Positions 49,582-59,991 of a stretch of 64,000 bases of DNA are shown here, in pieces. Source of the DNA: Verrucomicrobiota bacterium (GTDB lineage: Bacteria > Verrucomicrobiota > Verrucomicrobiia > Limisphaerales > J093); contig JAOSKK010000012.1 of the NCBI GenBank assembly GCA_027493615.1, positions 310,001-374,000 of the forward strand. Direction: 5' to 3'. The notes under the pieces were generated by a model. That model saw nothing but the letters and a program-made list of their open reading frames with translations. It searched no databases and had not been told where the DNA came from. The stretch's first letter is position 1. Every line of letters begins with the position of its first letter. The position numbers were made by a program, and so were the translations under genes.

Positions 49582-49609
49582 AGGCGGAGCGGCAGGACCA
49601 CGCTCGAGG

Positions 49610-50518
49610 CTACACGTCGCAGATGTGGACGCCCTGGCGGAGAGAGGTGAGCGGGTCGCGCTTGGGGATGAACTCCTGGGCCACGAACCCCTGGAAGCCG
49701 GTTTCGACGATGGCCTTCATGATGGCCGGATAGTAGAGCTCCTGGGTCTCGTCGATCTCGTTGCGGCCGGGCACGCCGCCGGTGTGGTAATGCGCGATGT
49801 AAGGCGCGGCGGCGGGGATGCCCTTGGCGGCATCACCCTTGATGGTGCGAATGACGTCCCCCTCCATGATTTGCATGTGATAGATGTCGTAGAGGAGCTT
49901 GAAGTGCTCCGAGCCGACCCGCTGGCAAAGCGCCACGCCCCAGGCGGTGCGATCGCACATGTAATCGGGGTGATCGATCTTGCTGTTGAGCAACTCCATG
50001 ACCGCGACGACCCCGTGTTTCTCGCAGAGGGGCGCGATGCGCTTGAGGCCGGCCGCACAGTTCTCGAGTCCCTGCTCGTCGGACATGCCTTTCCGATCGC
50101 CGGAGAAGCAGATGATGTTGCGGTAGCCGGCGGCCGCCACCAGGGGCGCAGTCTTCTCGTAGAAGGCCACGATGCGGTCGTGGTTTTCGAGGCGGTTCAG
50201 GCCGTTGGAAATGCCACCCGGGACGCCGCTGACCATGGCGCAGACCAGGTCGTACTTCTTGAGCGTGGGGAAATCGTCCACAGTGAGGAGCTCGACGGAC
50301 CGTAGGCCGATTTCGCGGGCCGCCTGGCAGAAGGTCTCGAGGGGGATCTTGCCGTAGCACCACTTGCAGACCGAGTGGTGGATGCGGCCTTTGAGCCCCG
50401 CGCCGCCCGCGGTTTCGGCGGCCTCCAGGCGTGCGGCCAGGGAGCTCGCAACGCTGCCGGCGACCGCGGCGCCAGCGACCGATTTGAGGGCGGAACGACG
50501 GGAAAACCGGGTTGTCAT
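49610..50518 (-). CDS. Hydroxypyruvate isomerase-like TIM-barrel protein with Tat signal
   Basis: The Tat signal is RFSRRSALKSVAGAAVAGSV. The barrel matches hydroxypyruvate isomerase/xylose-isomerase-like proteins: HHSVCKWCYGKIPLETFCQA, CFSGDRKGMSDEQGLENCAA, MELLNSKIDHPDYMCDRT, LLYDIYHMQIMEGDVIRTIK with a metal-binding His, and GFQGFVAQEFIPKRDPLTSL. Such exported members are common in Verrucomicrobiota and probably act on sugars. ATG at 50518 begins the Tat signal. The frame is intact, 302 residues. Confidence 0.82.
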   Translation of the reverse strand: MTTRFSRRSALKSVAGAAVAGSVASSLAARLEAAETAGGAGLKGRIHHSVCKWCYGKIPLETFCQAAREIGLRSVELLTVDDFPTLKKYDLVCAMVSGVPGGISNGLNRLENHDRIVAFYEKTAPLVAAAGYRNIICFSGDRKGMSDEQGLENCAAGLKRIAPLCEKHGVVAVMELLNSKIDHPDYMCDRTAWGVALCQRVGSEHFKLLYDIYHMQIMEGDVIRTIKGDAAKGIPAAAPYIAHYHTGGVPGRNEIDETQELYYPAIMKAIVETGFQGFVAQEFIPKRDPLTSLRQGVHICDV

Positions 50519-50627
50519 ACGAGGCAAGGCGTGATGGCTGAACTTCGGAACGGAATCTGCGGGTGAGTTCAACGCAAACCTCCGGGATCGTCAAACGGGA
50601 AAGCGCCCGATTCCCAGCGAGACGGCG

Positions 50628-51765
50628 GTGGTTGGGACGGCGACGAACCTGTTGTTCCTGACCTCGCTGCCTTGGGCACCGGTGTTCGTGAAGGGCGTGT
50701 TCTTCAACCGGGGCTTTCGTCCCGATGCCGGGGCCGCGCTGTCGCCGCTCACGTGGGTCGTGCAGGCTTTCGAGGCCTTTACGGGCGGTCGGGAATGGCC
50801 GGCTCCCCGCCGGGGAGCACGCTGTATTGGGGCGGCATGGGCGTGGGTTTGTTGCTGGGGGCGGGCTGGTGGGGCTGGCGGGCGGGCTACTGCCGGCTTT
50901 GTGGCACCGGAGCGAGGCAGGTGGCAGGCGGGGGCGGAACCCGCGTGGCGGTGTCCACCCCCGAGTCAGTGTGGGAACGCGCGGAAGCCCCGGGCCGGCG
51001 GTGCGGGGCCGGAGCGAGCTTTTCCCGTGCCGATGGTGGGCGGCGCGCGGGCTGGAGGAAGGGTGGGTGGCACGAAGCTTCCGGTGGGCGGCGGTGCTGG
51101 TCTTTGTGGTCATGTTATGGGTGTGAGCGGCGACAAGACATTGGGAGTCGGGCTTCAGCACCGCCTTCTGCACGGCCTGGGTTCTGCACGTGGTCACGCG
51201 GGCCCAACTGAGCCTGGCCGCCACCCGCCGCTGGTCCGAGGACCGGCGGAGTGGGGCGTTCGAACTGTTGCTGGTGACGCCGGTGAGCGCCGCGGAGGTG
51301 ATCGACGCGCAACACCACGCATTGCGCGCGGCTTTTCGAGGCGCCTGGTGGACCTTGCTGGTGATGAATGCCGCGCTCCTGCTCATGATCGCCCTGCTTC
51401 CGCGCGAATTGCACATGCAAGGGACGGTGTGGCGGATCTTCCCGGTCTTCTTCGCGGGCGGGGCGGTGCTCACGTGGGCGGACTTCCCCACCCTCCGCTG
51501 GCTCGGATTGCGCGAGGCACTGCGCGCGCCCAGTGACGTGAAGGCGGCCGCGCGGACGTTCGGTTGGGTCATGGGAGTCCCGTGGCTGGCCTTCGGCGTG
51601 GCGTTTCTCCTGGCAGTGCACCGTCGGACGGAGGATGCGGCGGTGGTGTTTCTCGTCTGGGTGCTGGGGTGTCTGGTGTATGATCTCCGGCTCGTGGGCA
51701 CCAGCCTTGGGTGGTTGGTTGTCGATCTGCGACGGCGTGTGGCGGAGAGCGATCGGAGCACCTGA
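50628..51765 (+). pseudogene. ABC-2-type transporter permease, truncated and multiply frameshifted
   Basis: The 3' part is clear: ending in membrane helices WWTLLVMNAALLLMIALLPR, FPVFFAGGAVLTWADFPTLR and FLVWVLGCLVYDLRLVGTSL, after TRRWSEDRRSGAFELLLVTP, which is typical of verrucomicrobial ABC-2 permeases. Upstream fragments in all three frames (NLLFLTSLPWAPVFVKGVFF, STLYWGGMGVGLLLGAGWWG, RWAAVLVFVVMLWV) belong to the same gene and need at least four frame changes between about 50800 and 51130. The expected N-terminal third and an ATP-binding partner are not present. Whether it is a real pseudogene or a badly called stretch is open. Confidence 0.55.
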
Positions 51766-52181
51766 GCGTGTGGACACGTTGCCCGCGAAAGAGACGAAAG
51801 GACGCGAAACCGCGGGCTTTACCCACGAACCGGAATGCAAAAGGGAGAATGGAGGAGTGGAATCCGTCCAGGTCGGTCCAGGGTGCCTGGGCCGATCCAA
51901 GCGCACCACGTCACTTCCCCCATCGCCGATGTCCGTAATCGGGGGAGAGACTCCCCGTCTTGGATTCTCCGCCGATTACGAACATCAGGGATGGGGCCGT
52001 GGCCGGCGCACGCCATACGCTGCGCACCCGCCGGCCACGGCTGGGTCGGTTCTGCCCCTTGACCTCTGGAACTTCCCTTGAGCCTTGAGCTTTGCGCTTC
52101 GCCCGTTGCGCTTCGTCCTTCGTCCTTCGCTCCGCCGATCCCACATGCCCCTGAGCCGGTCCGAGCGAACCCGGCAGTTGC
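51766..52181. other. Intergenic region carrying palindromic element C and low-complexity sequence
   Basis: This 416-bp gap holds the 79-bp palindromic element at 51918-51996. At about 52069-52134 there is a low-complexity run of CTTGAGC-, GCTTCGCC- and GTCCTTC-like words, similar to the last bases of the window. No gene is supported. Confidence 0.6.
51918..51996 (+). repeat. Palindromic element C, copy 1 (REP/MITE-like)
   Basis: Inverted arms of about 25 bp (CCCCATCGCCGATGTCCGTA / TACGAACATCAGGGATGGGG) enclose a short loop. The reverse complement of 61558-61633 matches it along nearly the whole length, including the loop, so it is one mobile or duplicated unit. Confidence 0.8.
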
Positions 52182-53929
52182 TCACCACCCCGCCGCCGCG
52201 CCATCCGGGGCCCGGGGATCAAACCGCCCCTCCAGCCGGCCGGTCACGGGATCCACGCGGATCGCCCCCACGGCCCCCTTGGGGATAGGGGTACTCCTCG
52301 AGTCGATGCCCAAGAGCGCGCAAGGCCGCGAGCGTCTCGGTCGAGAAGGCCCCGCGTTCGTAAAGAATCCGGTCCGGGAACCACTGGTGATGAAAGCGCG
52401 GCGCGGCGAGGGCCGCCTCCAAGTCCAGACCGTGTTCGACCACGTTGAGGATCGTGAGGAGGACGGTGTTGATGATCGTCCGACCGCCCGGCGAACCGAG
52501 GACCAGAAACGGCTGGTGGTCCTTCACGAGGATGGTCGGCGTCATGCTCGAGAGCATCCGCTTGCGGGGGGCCGCGAGGTTGGGGGCGGTGCCGATCCAA
52601 CCGTTGGTGGTGGTGAGACCGGGAGCGGGGTTGAAATCGCCCATCTCGTTGTTCAGGAGAAAACCGGTGCCGGGGGCCATGAGGCCGGAACCGTAGCTCT
52701 CCTCGAGGGTGTAGGTCAGCGCGACGGCATTGCGGGCGGCGTCCACGACCGAGAGATGGGTGGTTTGACGGCTCTCGGCTTCACCGGCGACCGCGGCCAA
52801 CGACGACGCTGAGGCGCGGTCGGGCTGGATCGTGGCGCGCAGCCGGGCGGCATGCTCCTTCGACAACAGCCGGCTGAGCGGCATGTCGGGGTTGAAGTCC
52901 GGGTCCCCCAGCCAGCGGGCCCGTTCGGCGAAGCCAAGCCGCATCGCCTCGGCCACGAGATGGATCGTGGCTGTCGAGTCACGGCCGTTACGGGCGAGGT
53001 CGAGTTCCTCGAGCACGTTGAGCATCAGCGCCAACACCGTGCCGCCCGAGCTGGGCGGGGGCATCGAGAGCACCTCGAACTCGCGGTACGTGCCGCGCAC
53101 CGGCTCGCGGCGAAGGGCCCGGTACTCCCGGAGATCCGCCGTGGTGATGAGCCCGTCCCCCGCCGCCATTTCGCGGGCGAGGCGACGCGCCACCTCGCCC
53201 CGATAGAACCCCGCGGGCCCGCGACGGGCGATCCGTTCGAGGGTGGCGGCCAGGTCAGGTTGCCGGAGGATCTCCCCCGGGGCATAGGGGATGCCGGACC
53301 TCGTGAACTGTTGATAGGCGACGCTCCGAACGCCGCAGTTTCGGCAGCGCATCGGTCAACGACCTCGCCAGTTCCTCGCTCACCGGAAAGCCGGTCGCGG
53401 CCAGCCTGACCGCCGGCTCGACCAACCGCCGCCACGGAAGACGGCCGTGATCGCGCCAGGCCAGGTGGAGCCCCGCCACGGTGCCGGGTACGCCGACGGC
53501 GCGGTGACTGTGATGGTGTCGGGTCACGTCATACGCCCCGTTGGTCGCGAACATCCAGGCGTTGGCCGCCGCGGGTGCGATTTCGCGGAAGTCGTAGGCC
53601 ACGGACTTCCCCGACGCCGCGCGATGCAGCAGGAAGCCGCCGCCGCCCAGATTGCCCGCCGCAGGATAAGTGACCGCCAGGGCGAACGCTGTTGCCACCG
53701 CCGCATCCACCGCCGTGCCGCCTTCCTGCAGCACCCGCACCCCCACCTGCGTCGCCAGGGCCGACTCGGAAGCCACCATGCCGCGATGCGCCCGAACCAC
53801 CTCGCTCGCCTGGGCGCCGACCAGCCACGCCGGGAGCATCAAGCCCAGGAGCTTCAAACGGCGGAACGCTGGGGAAGCGGACCGGAGTCCATCGGTTCCT
53901 GGCAGGCCAGCCGCAGGGGTGCATGACAT
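52182..53929 (-). CDS. ggt: Gamma-glutamyltranspeptidase (two frameshifts)
   Basis: GGT cleaves gamma-glutamyl bonds of glutathione in the periplasm. A signal peptide (LLGLMLPAWLVGAQA) precedes AHRGMVASESALATQVGVRV and NLGGGGFLLH. The self-cleavage site and nucleophilic Thr lie in SRQTTHLSVVDAARNAVALT. Oxyanion and substrate residues follow in GSGLMAPGTGFLLNNEMGDF and SSMTPTILVKD, and LVLGSPGGRTIINTVLL completes it. Frames change near 53335, and near 52282, where one base is extra in CAAGGGGGC, giving the true tail RVDPVTGRLEGRFDPRAPDG and the stop at 52182. About 580 residues. Confidence 0.87.
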
Positions 53930-54232
53930 ACCCGGATGGACCCGGATCCGCGGCGTGCCGTCAAGCCGGGCTTAACCCGCAAATTTCCCAGCGGTGCCGG
54001 CGCCGACGCAAGGAGGCGTTGTGGGCTGGGGGCAACGCCTCTTCGCCTCCTCACGTCGGCGCCTGCAGTCTGTCGCGGTCTCGTGCGGGGTAGGAGATAC
54101 GCGGGCTGTTTCAGCTATCCCTCTCGGGCCGGTGACCGGGAAGGGCAGTGAGAAAGTCCCAAAAACTCCCGGCTGGCCGGGTCGACAGTTCGGTTCTAAC
54201 CTCCTCGGCGACACAGTAAACACCCTGGATCC
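53930..54232. other. Divergent intergenic region between ggt and a prepilin gene
   Basis: Besides the hairpin at 53999-54063 I see no gene. Both neighbouring genes start at its edges, so promoters are expected here. Confidence 0.5.
53999..54063. repeat. Long nested hairpin
   Basis: Three nested pairs of arms: GGCGCCGACG/CGTCGGCGCC (53999-54008 with 54054-54063), AGGAGGCG/CGCCTCCT (54011-54018 with 54044-54051) and GGCGTTG/CAACGCC (54015-54021 with 54033-54039). No T-run follows on either strand, and it lies between divergent starts, so it is not a terminator. Confidence 0.7.
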
Positions 54233-54970
54233 ATGAGTGCCATGTCTTTCCTCTGGACCTCGGCCCGCCGCCGGCCGGCGCGCCGCGGCGCCGCCTTCAC
54301 GCTGATCGAGTTACTGGTGGTCATCGCCATCATTGCCATCCTGGCCGGCATGCTGTTGCCGGCGCTGAGCAAGGCGAAGCTGAAGGGGCAGACCGTGCGG
54401 TGCCTGTCGAACCTGCGACAGATCGGCCTCACCTTCGCCATGTACACGGGCGATCATCACGACCGGTTTCCTTACTCCGGCCGGGACTGGCCGCAGATGG
54501 GCTTTGTGGACCTGCTCCGGTTGTTCGACCCGTACCTCAGCACCAATGGCCGCGCCTTCTACCTCTGCCCCGCGGACCGCGGTCGCGGCTTCAACTTCGA
54601 GTGGGCCATCGCCAATTCGACGATCCGGACGAACGAACTGCTCTTCCCCTGCTCGTACTACTACTACGTGACGTTCTACCGCACCGACGACAACGCCACC
54701 TTGAAGGTCCGGAAGGTGCCCGAGGTGCGCTTCCCCACCAAGAAGGCCATCTCGCCCTGTTTCGCCAGCTCCGCCGGCACGTGGAACGACATCCGGAAAA
54801 ACACGAGCACTGCGGGTCACGGCCCGAAGGGCATGGTGCTCCTCTTCGTGGACGGGCACGCCGAAATGGCCCTCTACGACCGGCTCAACGCGCCGTTCCG
54901 CGACGGCAATACGCCCATCTACAACCTCGACTGGACCGTCGGAGGACTTGCTGGCGAGGATCTGAAGTAG
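54233..54970 (+). CDS. Prepilin-type (type II pseudopilin-like) surface protein
   Basis: After an 18-residue leader, the sequence [20 protein letters not shown] and [16 protein letters not shown] gives the class III prepilin signal and the helix typical of this phylum. The globular part has [36 protein letters not shown] and a closing [16 protein letters not shown]. It is a paralogue of the protein at 23174-23977. The function beyond surface display or secretion-system assembly is unknown. Intact, 245 residues. Confidence 0.85.
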   Translation: MSAMSFLWTSARRRPARRGAAFTLIELLVVIAIIAILAGMLLPALSKAKLKGQTVRCLSNLRQIGLTFAMYTGDHHDRFPYSGRDWPQMGFVDLLRLFDPYLSTNGRAFYLCPADRGRGFNFEWAIANSTIRTNELLFPCSYYYYVTFYRTDDNATLKVRKVPEVRFPTKKAISPCFASSAGTWNDIRKNTSTAGHGPKGMVLLFVDGHAEMALYDRLNAPFRDGNTPIYNLDWTVGGLAGEDLK

Positions 54971-55009
54971 CTTCGCGTCGGCGCCGACGGTGGGCCTGGA
55001 CTTCTCAGG

Positions 55010-56246
55010 CTAGAACGCCGGCCTGGCGCTCAAGGCCGCAAAGTCCAGGTACACGAAAGGCCGCTGATAAGCCTCCTGCCCTCCCCCCGGCGTAACTCAC
55101 CCAGAGCCGCAGGGCGGTGGCATCAAACACCGCGTTCAGCACGTTGCCGCCTTTGATCGGAATCTGACAGGCCAACGCGATCAGCTTGTCCGCATTCAGC
55201 TTCCCGTGTTCCCGCTCCAGCGTCGGGAACGCGCCCCGGCCTTCGTCCTGATATACCACCCCCGCGAGGACGCGCGGCGCCAGCTCGTCCTCAGGATCGT
55301 TGTCACGCCAGATCCGCAGGTCGCGGGGCGGCGCCTCGGGACTGTGGGCCAGGATCTTCACCGCCCGCTTCTCCGCCCGCCCGTCGCCGAACACGTAGTG
55401 ATACCGCTTCGTGGCAGGCTGGCGGCGGAAGATGTCGAGCGCCTCGGCGAGCGAGTCCGCATCGTACAGAACCGTGCGGAACCAGGTCGTGAAATGCGGG
55501 GCATGAAGCACGTACGGCATCTCGCGCGCCGGTGAATCGCCCATCTCCGAGAGCGCCAGTCCCGCGGCGCTCAGGCCGCAGTTGGCCCCGATCACCCCCG
55601 CAAACGTCGGCAGCACATGGGCGTGGCCTGTTGTCGGGAAGTGCACTGCCAGGACGGGGAACTCATGGGCCCCCGCCTCGAGGGTCCAGTCGAGGTTGCG
55701 CGTCTGATAGAGGTGCCCGTCCTCGGTGGCGCTCCCCCAGGCGGCGATGCTGCTGCACGAGTAAGGCATGAGCAGTGGCAGACAATGGACGTGTTGCAGG
55801 GTGCGCACGGGCAACCCGGCCCCTTCGGCCAGCCCCACCAACTGCTGCTCGAATCGATCGTCCGTGTAGGCCGCCGTCGTGGCCCAGACCTGGTCCAGCA
55901 CCGCCTCCGTCAACTCGAGCTTGCGCTGGAAACCCTCGAGTGCCGCGGGAATGAACCGCTGCATCTCGGCCTGCGTCAGCCGCCCCAGATGCCAGCCCAT
56001 CTGGTACGGCGTGCCGGCGACCACAACCACCGGCACCCGGGCAATGCCGTTGGTGAGGGTGAACCGGTACCCGCTCCCGCCCACGCCGCCCGCCTCGGAC
56101 CGCGCTTCGATGGCCGCCGCCGGCACGCCAGCCCGACCGCTGAAAAGGTCGTCTTTGGGCACGTCCGAGCCCAGCAGGCCGAGACCGCCCACAACCACGC
56201 CGGCGACCAGCCGCCAGCCGTATTCCCAACAACGAGGAATGCTCAT
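55010..56246 (-). CDS. C45-family (acyl-CoA:6-APA acyltransferase-like) hydrolase, exported (frameshift at 3' end)
   Basis: A signal/anchor segment (WRLVAGVVVGGLGLLG) leads into TNGIARVPVVVVAGTPYQMG, a pattern common at the start of C45 peptidases. The Ntn nucleophile is the Cys in MPYSCSSIAAWGSATEDGHL, followed by TRNLDWTLEAG. The substrate is unknown; family members hydrolyse amide bonds. One base is changed in the GGGGGGAGG stretch near 55090; repair gives the family-like ending QEAYQRPFVYLDFAALSARP and the stop at 55010. ATG at 56246 is chosen; 56255 is also possible. About 412 residues. Confidence 0.75.
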
Positions 56247-56386
56247 GGGCGCCATTGGTATCGCCCCCCCTCGACCAAAGGCAATGCGTTCCTGGAAGGG
56301 TGCCCCAGAAGCGGGATCAGCCCGGGCCGGTCGGCCAAGCCCCTTGATCCCGAAGCCGGTGGGGGCTGAACGCGATGGCGGCTCAG

Positions 56387-56493
56387 CGCAAAGCGCCGCT
56401 GGAAGTCGGCGCACTCCAAACGCGTTGCGCGTGCCGGGCGCGGTGGAGGTCGCGAAGCGTATGGAGTGCGTCGCGCTTGAGCGCCGCTTTGCG
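56387..56493. repeat. Long imperfect inverted repeat (element D)
   Basis: Outer arms CGCAAAGCGCCGCT (56387-56400) and AGCGCCGCTTTGCG (56480-56493), with a second pair GCGCACTCCA/TGGAGTGCG inside, would fold into a hairpin of about 107 nt. Similar elements with a CACTCCA/TGGAGTG core are, as I recall, widespread in Verrucomicrobiota genomes. Confidence 0.65.
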
Positions 56494-56506
56494 TAAGGCT
56501 CCCGCC

Positions 56507-56680
56507 ATGCCCATCCCCGGAACCGAGCCGGTGGCCTCCGAAATGGTCGAAGCTTTCGGCCTGCGCCTGCGGGTGGTCACCCTCGAGAAGCTGATCCTGC
56601 TCAGGAGCGCCAGCGCCAGCAAACGGTATCGGAATCCGGAACCGGCTGAGATCCGCGGGGCGGAAGGCCGGCCTATTTGA
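56507..56680 (+). pseudogene. Fragment resembling the C-terminal part of a nucleotidyltransferase-like protein
   Basis: The short frame contains VEAFGLRLRVVTLEKLILLR, which resembles the end of small minimal-nucleotidyltransferase proteins (usually ...VxxLEDLIALK...). What follows does not continue the family. It lies directly after element D and overlaps the end of the oppositely oriented oxidoreductase gene by 8 bp, so it is at best a remnant. Confidence 0.3.
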
Positions 56681-57815
56681 CCGCCTTCACCTTCTCCCAC
56701 TTGCCGGACTTGCCGGACTTGAGCACGGCGTCGCAGACGTACTGGGTCTCGAGCGCTTCCTTGAACGTGGGGCTGGCCGGCTTGCCGGCGGCGACGCCTT
56801 GGAGGAAGTCCGCGAGCTGATGGATGAAGCTGTGCTCGAAACCGATCTGCAGCCCCGGCACCCACCAGTTCTTCATGTACGGATGATCGCCGTCGGTGAC
56901 GTGGATGGACCGCCAGCCGCGCACGCGCCCTTCGTCCCGGTGCTCGAAGTACTGGAGCCGGTGGAGGTCGTGCAGGTCCCAGAAGATGGAGGCGTGTTCG
57001 CCGTTGATCTCGAAGGTGTACAGCGCCTTGTGGCCGCGGGCGTACCGGGTGGACTCGAAAGTGGCGAGCGAACCGTTGGCGAAGCGGCACAGGAACGCGC
57101 AGGCATCATCGATGCCCACCTTCTCGACCTTGCCCGTCAACTGGTGCTTCCGCTCCTTGATGAACGTCTCGGTCATGGCGTTGACCGTCGTGATGCTGCC
57201 ATTCAGCCAGAGCGCCGTGTCGATGCAGTGCGCGAGCAGATCGCCCGTCACCCCCGAACCCGCCGCCTTGACATCGAGCCGCCAGAGGGCGTCGCCGCCC
57301 TGCGGGAGGTCCTTCGAGATGGTCCAGTCCTGGAGGAACTTCGCGCGGTAATGGAAGATCCGTCCCAGCCGCCCTTCGTCGATGAGCTGCTTGGCCAGCG
57401 TCACGGCCGGGATCCGGCGGTAGTTGAAGGAGACGAAGTTGGGCACGCCGGCCTTCTCGACCGCCTTGACCATCCCCTCGGCCTCCTTGCCATCGCGGGC
57501 CAGGGGTTTCTCGCACAGGATCATCTTGCCGGCCTTGGCCGCGGCGATCGCCACCTCGGCGTGCAGGTTGTTGGGCAGGCAGATGTCAATGAGGTCAATG
57601 TCCTTCCGCGCCAGCAGCTTCTTGTAATCGGTCTCGACGGACTCGAACCCCCAGCGCGCGGCGTGGGCCTTGGCCTTCTCCTCGTTGAAGTCGCAAATGG
57701 CCTTCAGGACCGGCTGGTATTCGAGGTCGAAGAAGTTGCCGACCTTGCGATGCGCGTTCGAGTGCGTGCGGCCCATGAAGCCGCAACCAATCATGCCGAC
57801 GTTCAGCGTTTTCAT
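56673..57815 (-). CDS. Gfo/Idh/MocA-family NAD(P)-dependent oxidoreductase
   Basis: The Rossmann start [20 protein letters not shown] gives the GxGxxG motif. The EKP motif is in [20 protein letters not shown], and the second half is the large beta-sheet domain with [20 protein letters not shown], where the His is catalytic in relatives. It probably oxidises or epimerises a sugar. The frame is intact, 380 residues. No signal peptide is seen, so it is cytoplasmic. Confidence 0.88.
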   Translation of the reverse strand: MKTLNVGMIGCGFMGRTHSNAHRKVGNFFDLEYQPVLKAICDFNEEKAKAHAARWGFESVETDYKKLLARKDIDLIDICLPNNLHAEVAIAAAKAGKMILCEKPLARDGKEAEGMVKAVEKAGVPNFVSFNYRRIPAVTLAKQLIDEGRLGRIFHYRAKFLQDWTISKDLPQGGDALWRLDVKAAGSGVTGDLLAHCIDTALWLNGSITTVNAMTETFIKERKHQLTGKVEKVGIDDACAFLCRFANGSLATFESTRYARGHKALYTFEINGEHASIFWDLHDLHRLQYFEHRDEGRVRGWRSIHVTDGDHPYMKNWWVPGLQIGFEHSFIHQLADFLQGVAAGKPASPTFKEALETQYVCDAVLKSGKSGKWEKVKAVK

Positions 57816-58252
57816 AAGGGTTCGTTGCTGGGCGTCGATGTTCGGGAACAGCGCCCCGAGTGCAAGGCCGAAATGCGCCGGAAATGCGCCTCCGCCTCGG
57901 CCTATTGCGTTCTCTGCCTCCCTCCTGCTTCGCGGTCTTCGGCGCGGACCGGCTCCTCGAGTCCTTGCAGGAGGGGTTGACATCCAGGAGGCGGTCCACC
58001 GGGATCTCCCGGCCGCCCTCCAGGCCTGCGAGTCCGCTGCGGCCCATGCCGAGGCCCGGCGCCAGCCCGCCGCCACCGTCGTCTTCCCCCTCCAACACCT
58101 GAACCCCCGCCGTTGGGGTCGCATCTTAACATTTAACATTCGACCGTCCACCACACGGTGGTAGTCTCCGGGAACCCAGGCCAAAGGTGCGAGGGGACAG
58201 TCGTTTCCCTCCGAATGTTAAATGTTAAGATGCGACCCCAAAAACTTACGGG
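57816..58252. other. Intergenic region with element E
   Basis: The right third is the 129-bp element at 58113-58241. In the left part (57900-58100) open frames exist on both strands with coding-like composition (for example [20 protein letters not shown] on the plus strand), but I recognise no family and claim no gene. Confidence 0.45.
58113..58241. repeat. 129-bp element with perfect 30-bp terminal inverted repeats (element E)
   Basis: Positions 58113-58142 and 58212-58241 are exact reverse complements over 30 bp, with the core TCGCATCTTAACATTTAACA. The inner 69 bp contain a small hairpin (CCACCACACGGTGG) and GGGGACAGTCG. The arms are A/T-rich and unlike the surrounding DNA, which suggests a non-autonomous mobile element or a REP element mobilised by a RAYT-type transposase elsewhere. 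Confidence 0.85.
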
Positions 58253-59935
58253 TTAAGGATTGAGCCTTTGGGGGCCGTAGATGGCGGTGGCGGGGGTGGT
58301 GCCGGAGACGCGCTGGACGCCGCCGCCAGGGTTCGCGGCGAGATGCTCGCAGATCTTGAAGACAGTCTCGGGATCGGCATCACCATCGGGGTCGAGGTCG
58401 GCAGCAATGGTCTCCGCCGTGAGCACGCGCTGCTCGCGTGCCGCCCGCACACCCGCCAGGTAGGCCACGACGCGGCGTTGCAGGGCCAGGACGGACGCCG
58501 CCGCTTTCTTGCCCGCCTCGACGCCGGGCTGGTCGTAGGCGTTGATGTTCACGAGGCCGGCGTAGAGCCCGACCGTCCGCTCGAACAACGCGATGAGCAC
58601 CCCGAGGCGGTGCGGCGTGATTTCGTCGAGGGTGAGCGTGATCGACTGGCGGCCCTTCTCGTACAGTGCGCGACGCGTGCCCTGAAACAACCCCGAGAGG
58701 TAGTCACCGGTCGTGACGCCGGGTTCTACCTCGACGCGGCGGGCGGCAGGGTCGCGGTCACGGAGAACCTCGAGGAAGACCACGAAGAAGTTGAGCACGC
58801 CGTCGCGCAGTTGCTGCACATAGGCGTGCTGGTCGGTGGAACCCTTGTTGCCGTAAACGGTGATGCCCTGGTGAACGACCTGACCCGCGCGGTCCTTCTC
58901 CTTGCCGAGGGATTCCATGACGAGCTGCTGAAGATAACGCGCGAACAGCTCGAGCCGATCCTTGTACGGCAGCACGACCATGTCCTTCTGGCCGCGCCCA
59001 CCGGTAAGGAAATGCCAGGCCAGCGCGAGCCGGGCCGCCGGGTTGGTGTTGGGATCGGGCATGCGGGTCAGCTCATCGCAGGCCCGCGCCCCTTCGAGGA
59101 GGGCATCGATGTCGAGGCCCTGCAGCCGGGCCGGCAAGAGGCCGACAGCCGAGGTTTCGCTGGTACGACCGCCGACCCAATCCCACATGGGGAAGGCACC
59201 GAGCCAGGGCGCGTCGGGTTGGGTGGCGAGCCCGTGGAGTTTGCTGCCGGCCATGGTGATGGCGACGGCGTGGCGGGCGAAGTCGAGGCCGGCGGCCCGA
59301 TAGGCGGCGGCGGCCTCGAGCATGCCATTGGCGGTCTCGGGGGTGGTACCGGACTTCGAGATGACCAGGCAGAGGGTGCGACCCAGCGCGGTCGCGAGGC
59401 GGTCATTTTCGTTGGGTGCTTCACCGGAGGCGGGCACGGTGCGGGCGAGTTCGGCGAGCACCTTGTCCATGCCATCCGGGTCTGTGTTGTCGAAGAAGAA
59501 GGGGGCGAGCCGATCGCGGTGGGGGTGGCCGAGGGCCTTGGCGACGAACTGCGGGCCGAGGGCGGAGCCGCCGATGCCGATGACGAGCAGGTTCTGGAAG
59601 GGGCCGTGCTGGCCCTGGACGGCGCTGGAATGGACCTCGGTGGCGAAGCGTTTGACGGCGTCGAGCGTTTCGCGAATGGCGGCGCGGAGTTCGGGGGTGG
59701 GGGCGAGTTCGGGTTTGCGGAGCCAGTAATGCCCGACCATCCAATCGTGGGTGGTGTTGACGCGTTCGCCCTGTTCGATCCGGGCCATTTCGTCGAAGGC
59801 GCGGCGGAGGAGGTCGGCGTGCTGGTTGGAATAGGAAGCGGGGAGATCGACGCGGCTGAGGTCCAGCGCGAGACCGAGCGTTGGGTAGACCGAGTACTGA
59901 TCTTGGAATCGCTGCCAGGTGGCGAGATTGCTCAT
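58253..59935 (-). CDS. pgi: Glucose-6-phosphate isomerase
   Basis: Pgi interconverts glucose-6-phosphate and fructose-6-phosphate. The sugar-phosphate-binding loops are [20 protein letters not shown] and [20 protein letters not shown]. Later blocks are [19 protein letters not shown], the catalytic Glu region and [13 protein letters not shown], and the His region [18 protein letters not shown]. The protein is 560 residues with an intact frame, consistent with the long bacterial form. Only 57 bp separate its start from the insertion sequence, so the native promoter may be displaced. Confidence 0.94.
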   Translation of the reverse strand: MSNLATWQRFQDQYSVYPTLGLALDLSRVDLPASYSNQHADLLRRAFDEMARIEQGERVNTTHDWMVGHYWLRKPELAPTPELRAAIRETLDAVKRFATEVHSSAVQGQHGPFQNLLVIGIGGSALGPQFVAKALGHPHRDRLAPFFFDNTDPDGMDKVLAELARTVPASGEAPNENDRLATALGRTLCLVISKSGTTPETANGMLEAAAAYRAAGLDFARHAVAITMAGSKLHGLATQPDAPWLGAFPMWDWVGGRTSETSAVGLLPARLQGLDIDALLEGARACDELTRMPDPNTNPAARLALAWHFLTGGRGQKDMVVLPYKDRLELFARYLQQLVMESLGKEKDRAGQVVHQGITVYGNKGSTDQHAYVQQLRDGVLNFFVVFLEVLRDRDPAARRVEVEPGVTTGDYLSGLFQGTRRALYEKGRQSITLTLDEITPHRLGVLIALFERTVGLYAGLVNINAYDQPGVEAGKKAAASVLALQRRVVAYLAGVRAAREQRVLTAETIAADLDPDGDADPETVFKICEHLAANPGGGVQRVSGTTPATAIYGPQRLNP

Positions 59936-59991
59936 GCGCGGCAGTGTACCAGGGGCGATACGCTTGACGAGCCCGCGGATGCTAAGGACTC

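Noticed and set aside
53999..54063. A rho-independent terminator
   Set aside because: No T-run follows on either strand and the site lies between two divergent gene starts.
57900..58100. A possible gene fragment upstream of element E
   Set aside because: Both strands give open frames with coding-like composition, but none matches a family I recognise or has a good start.
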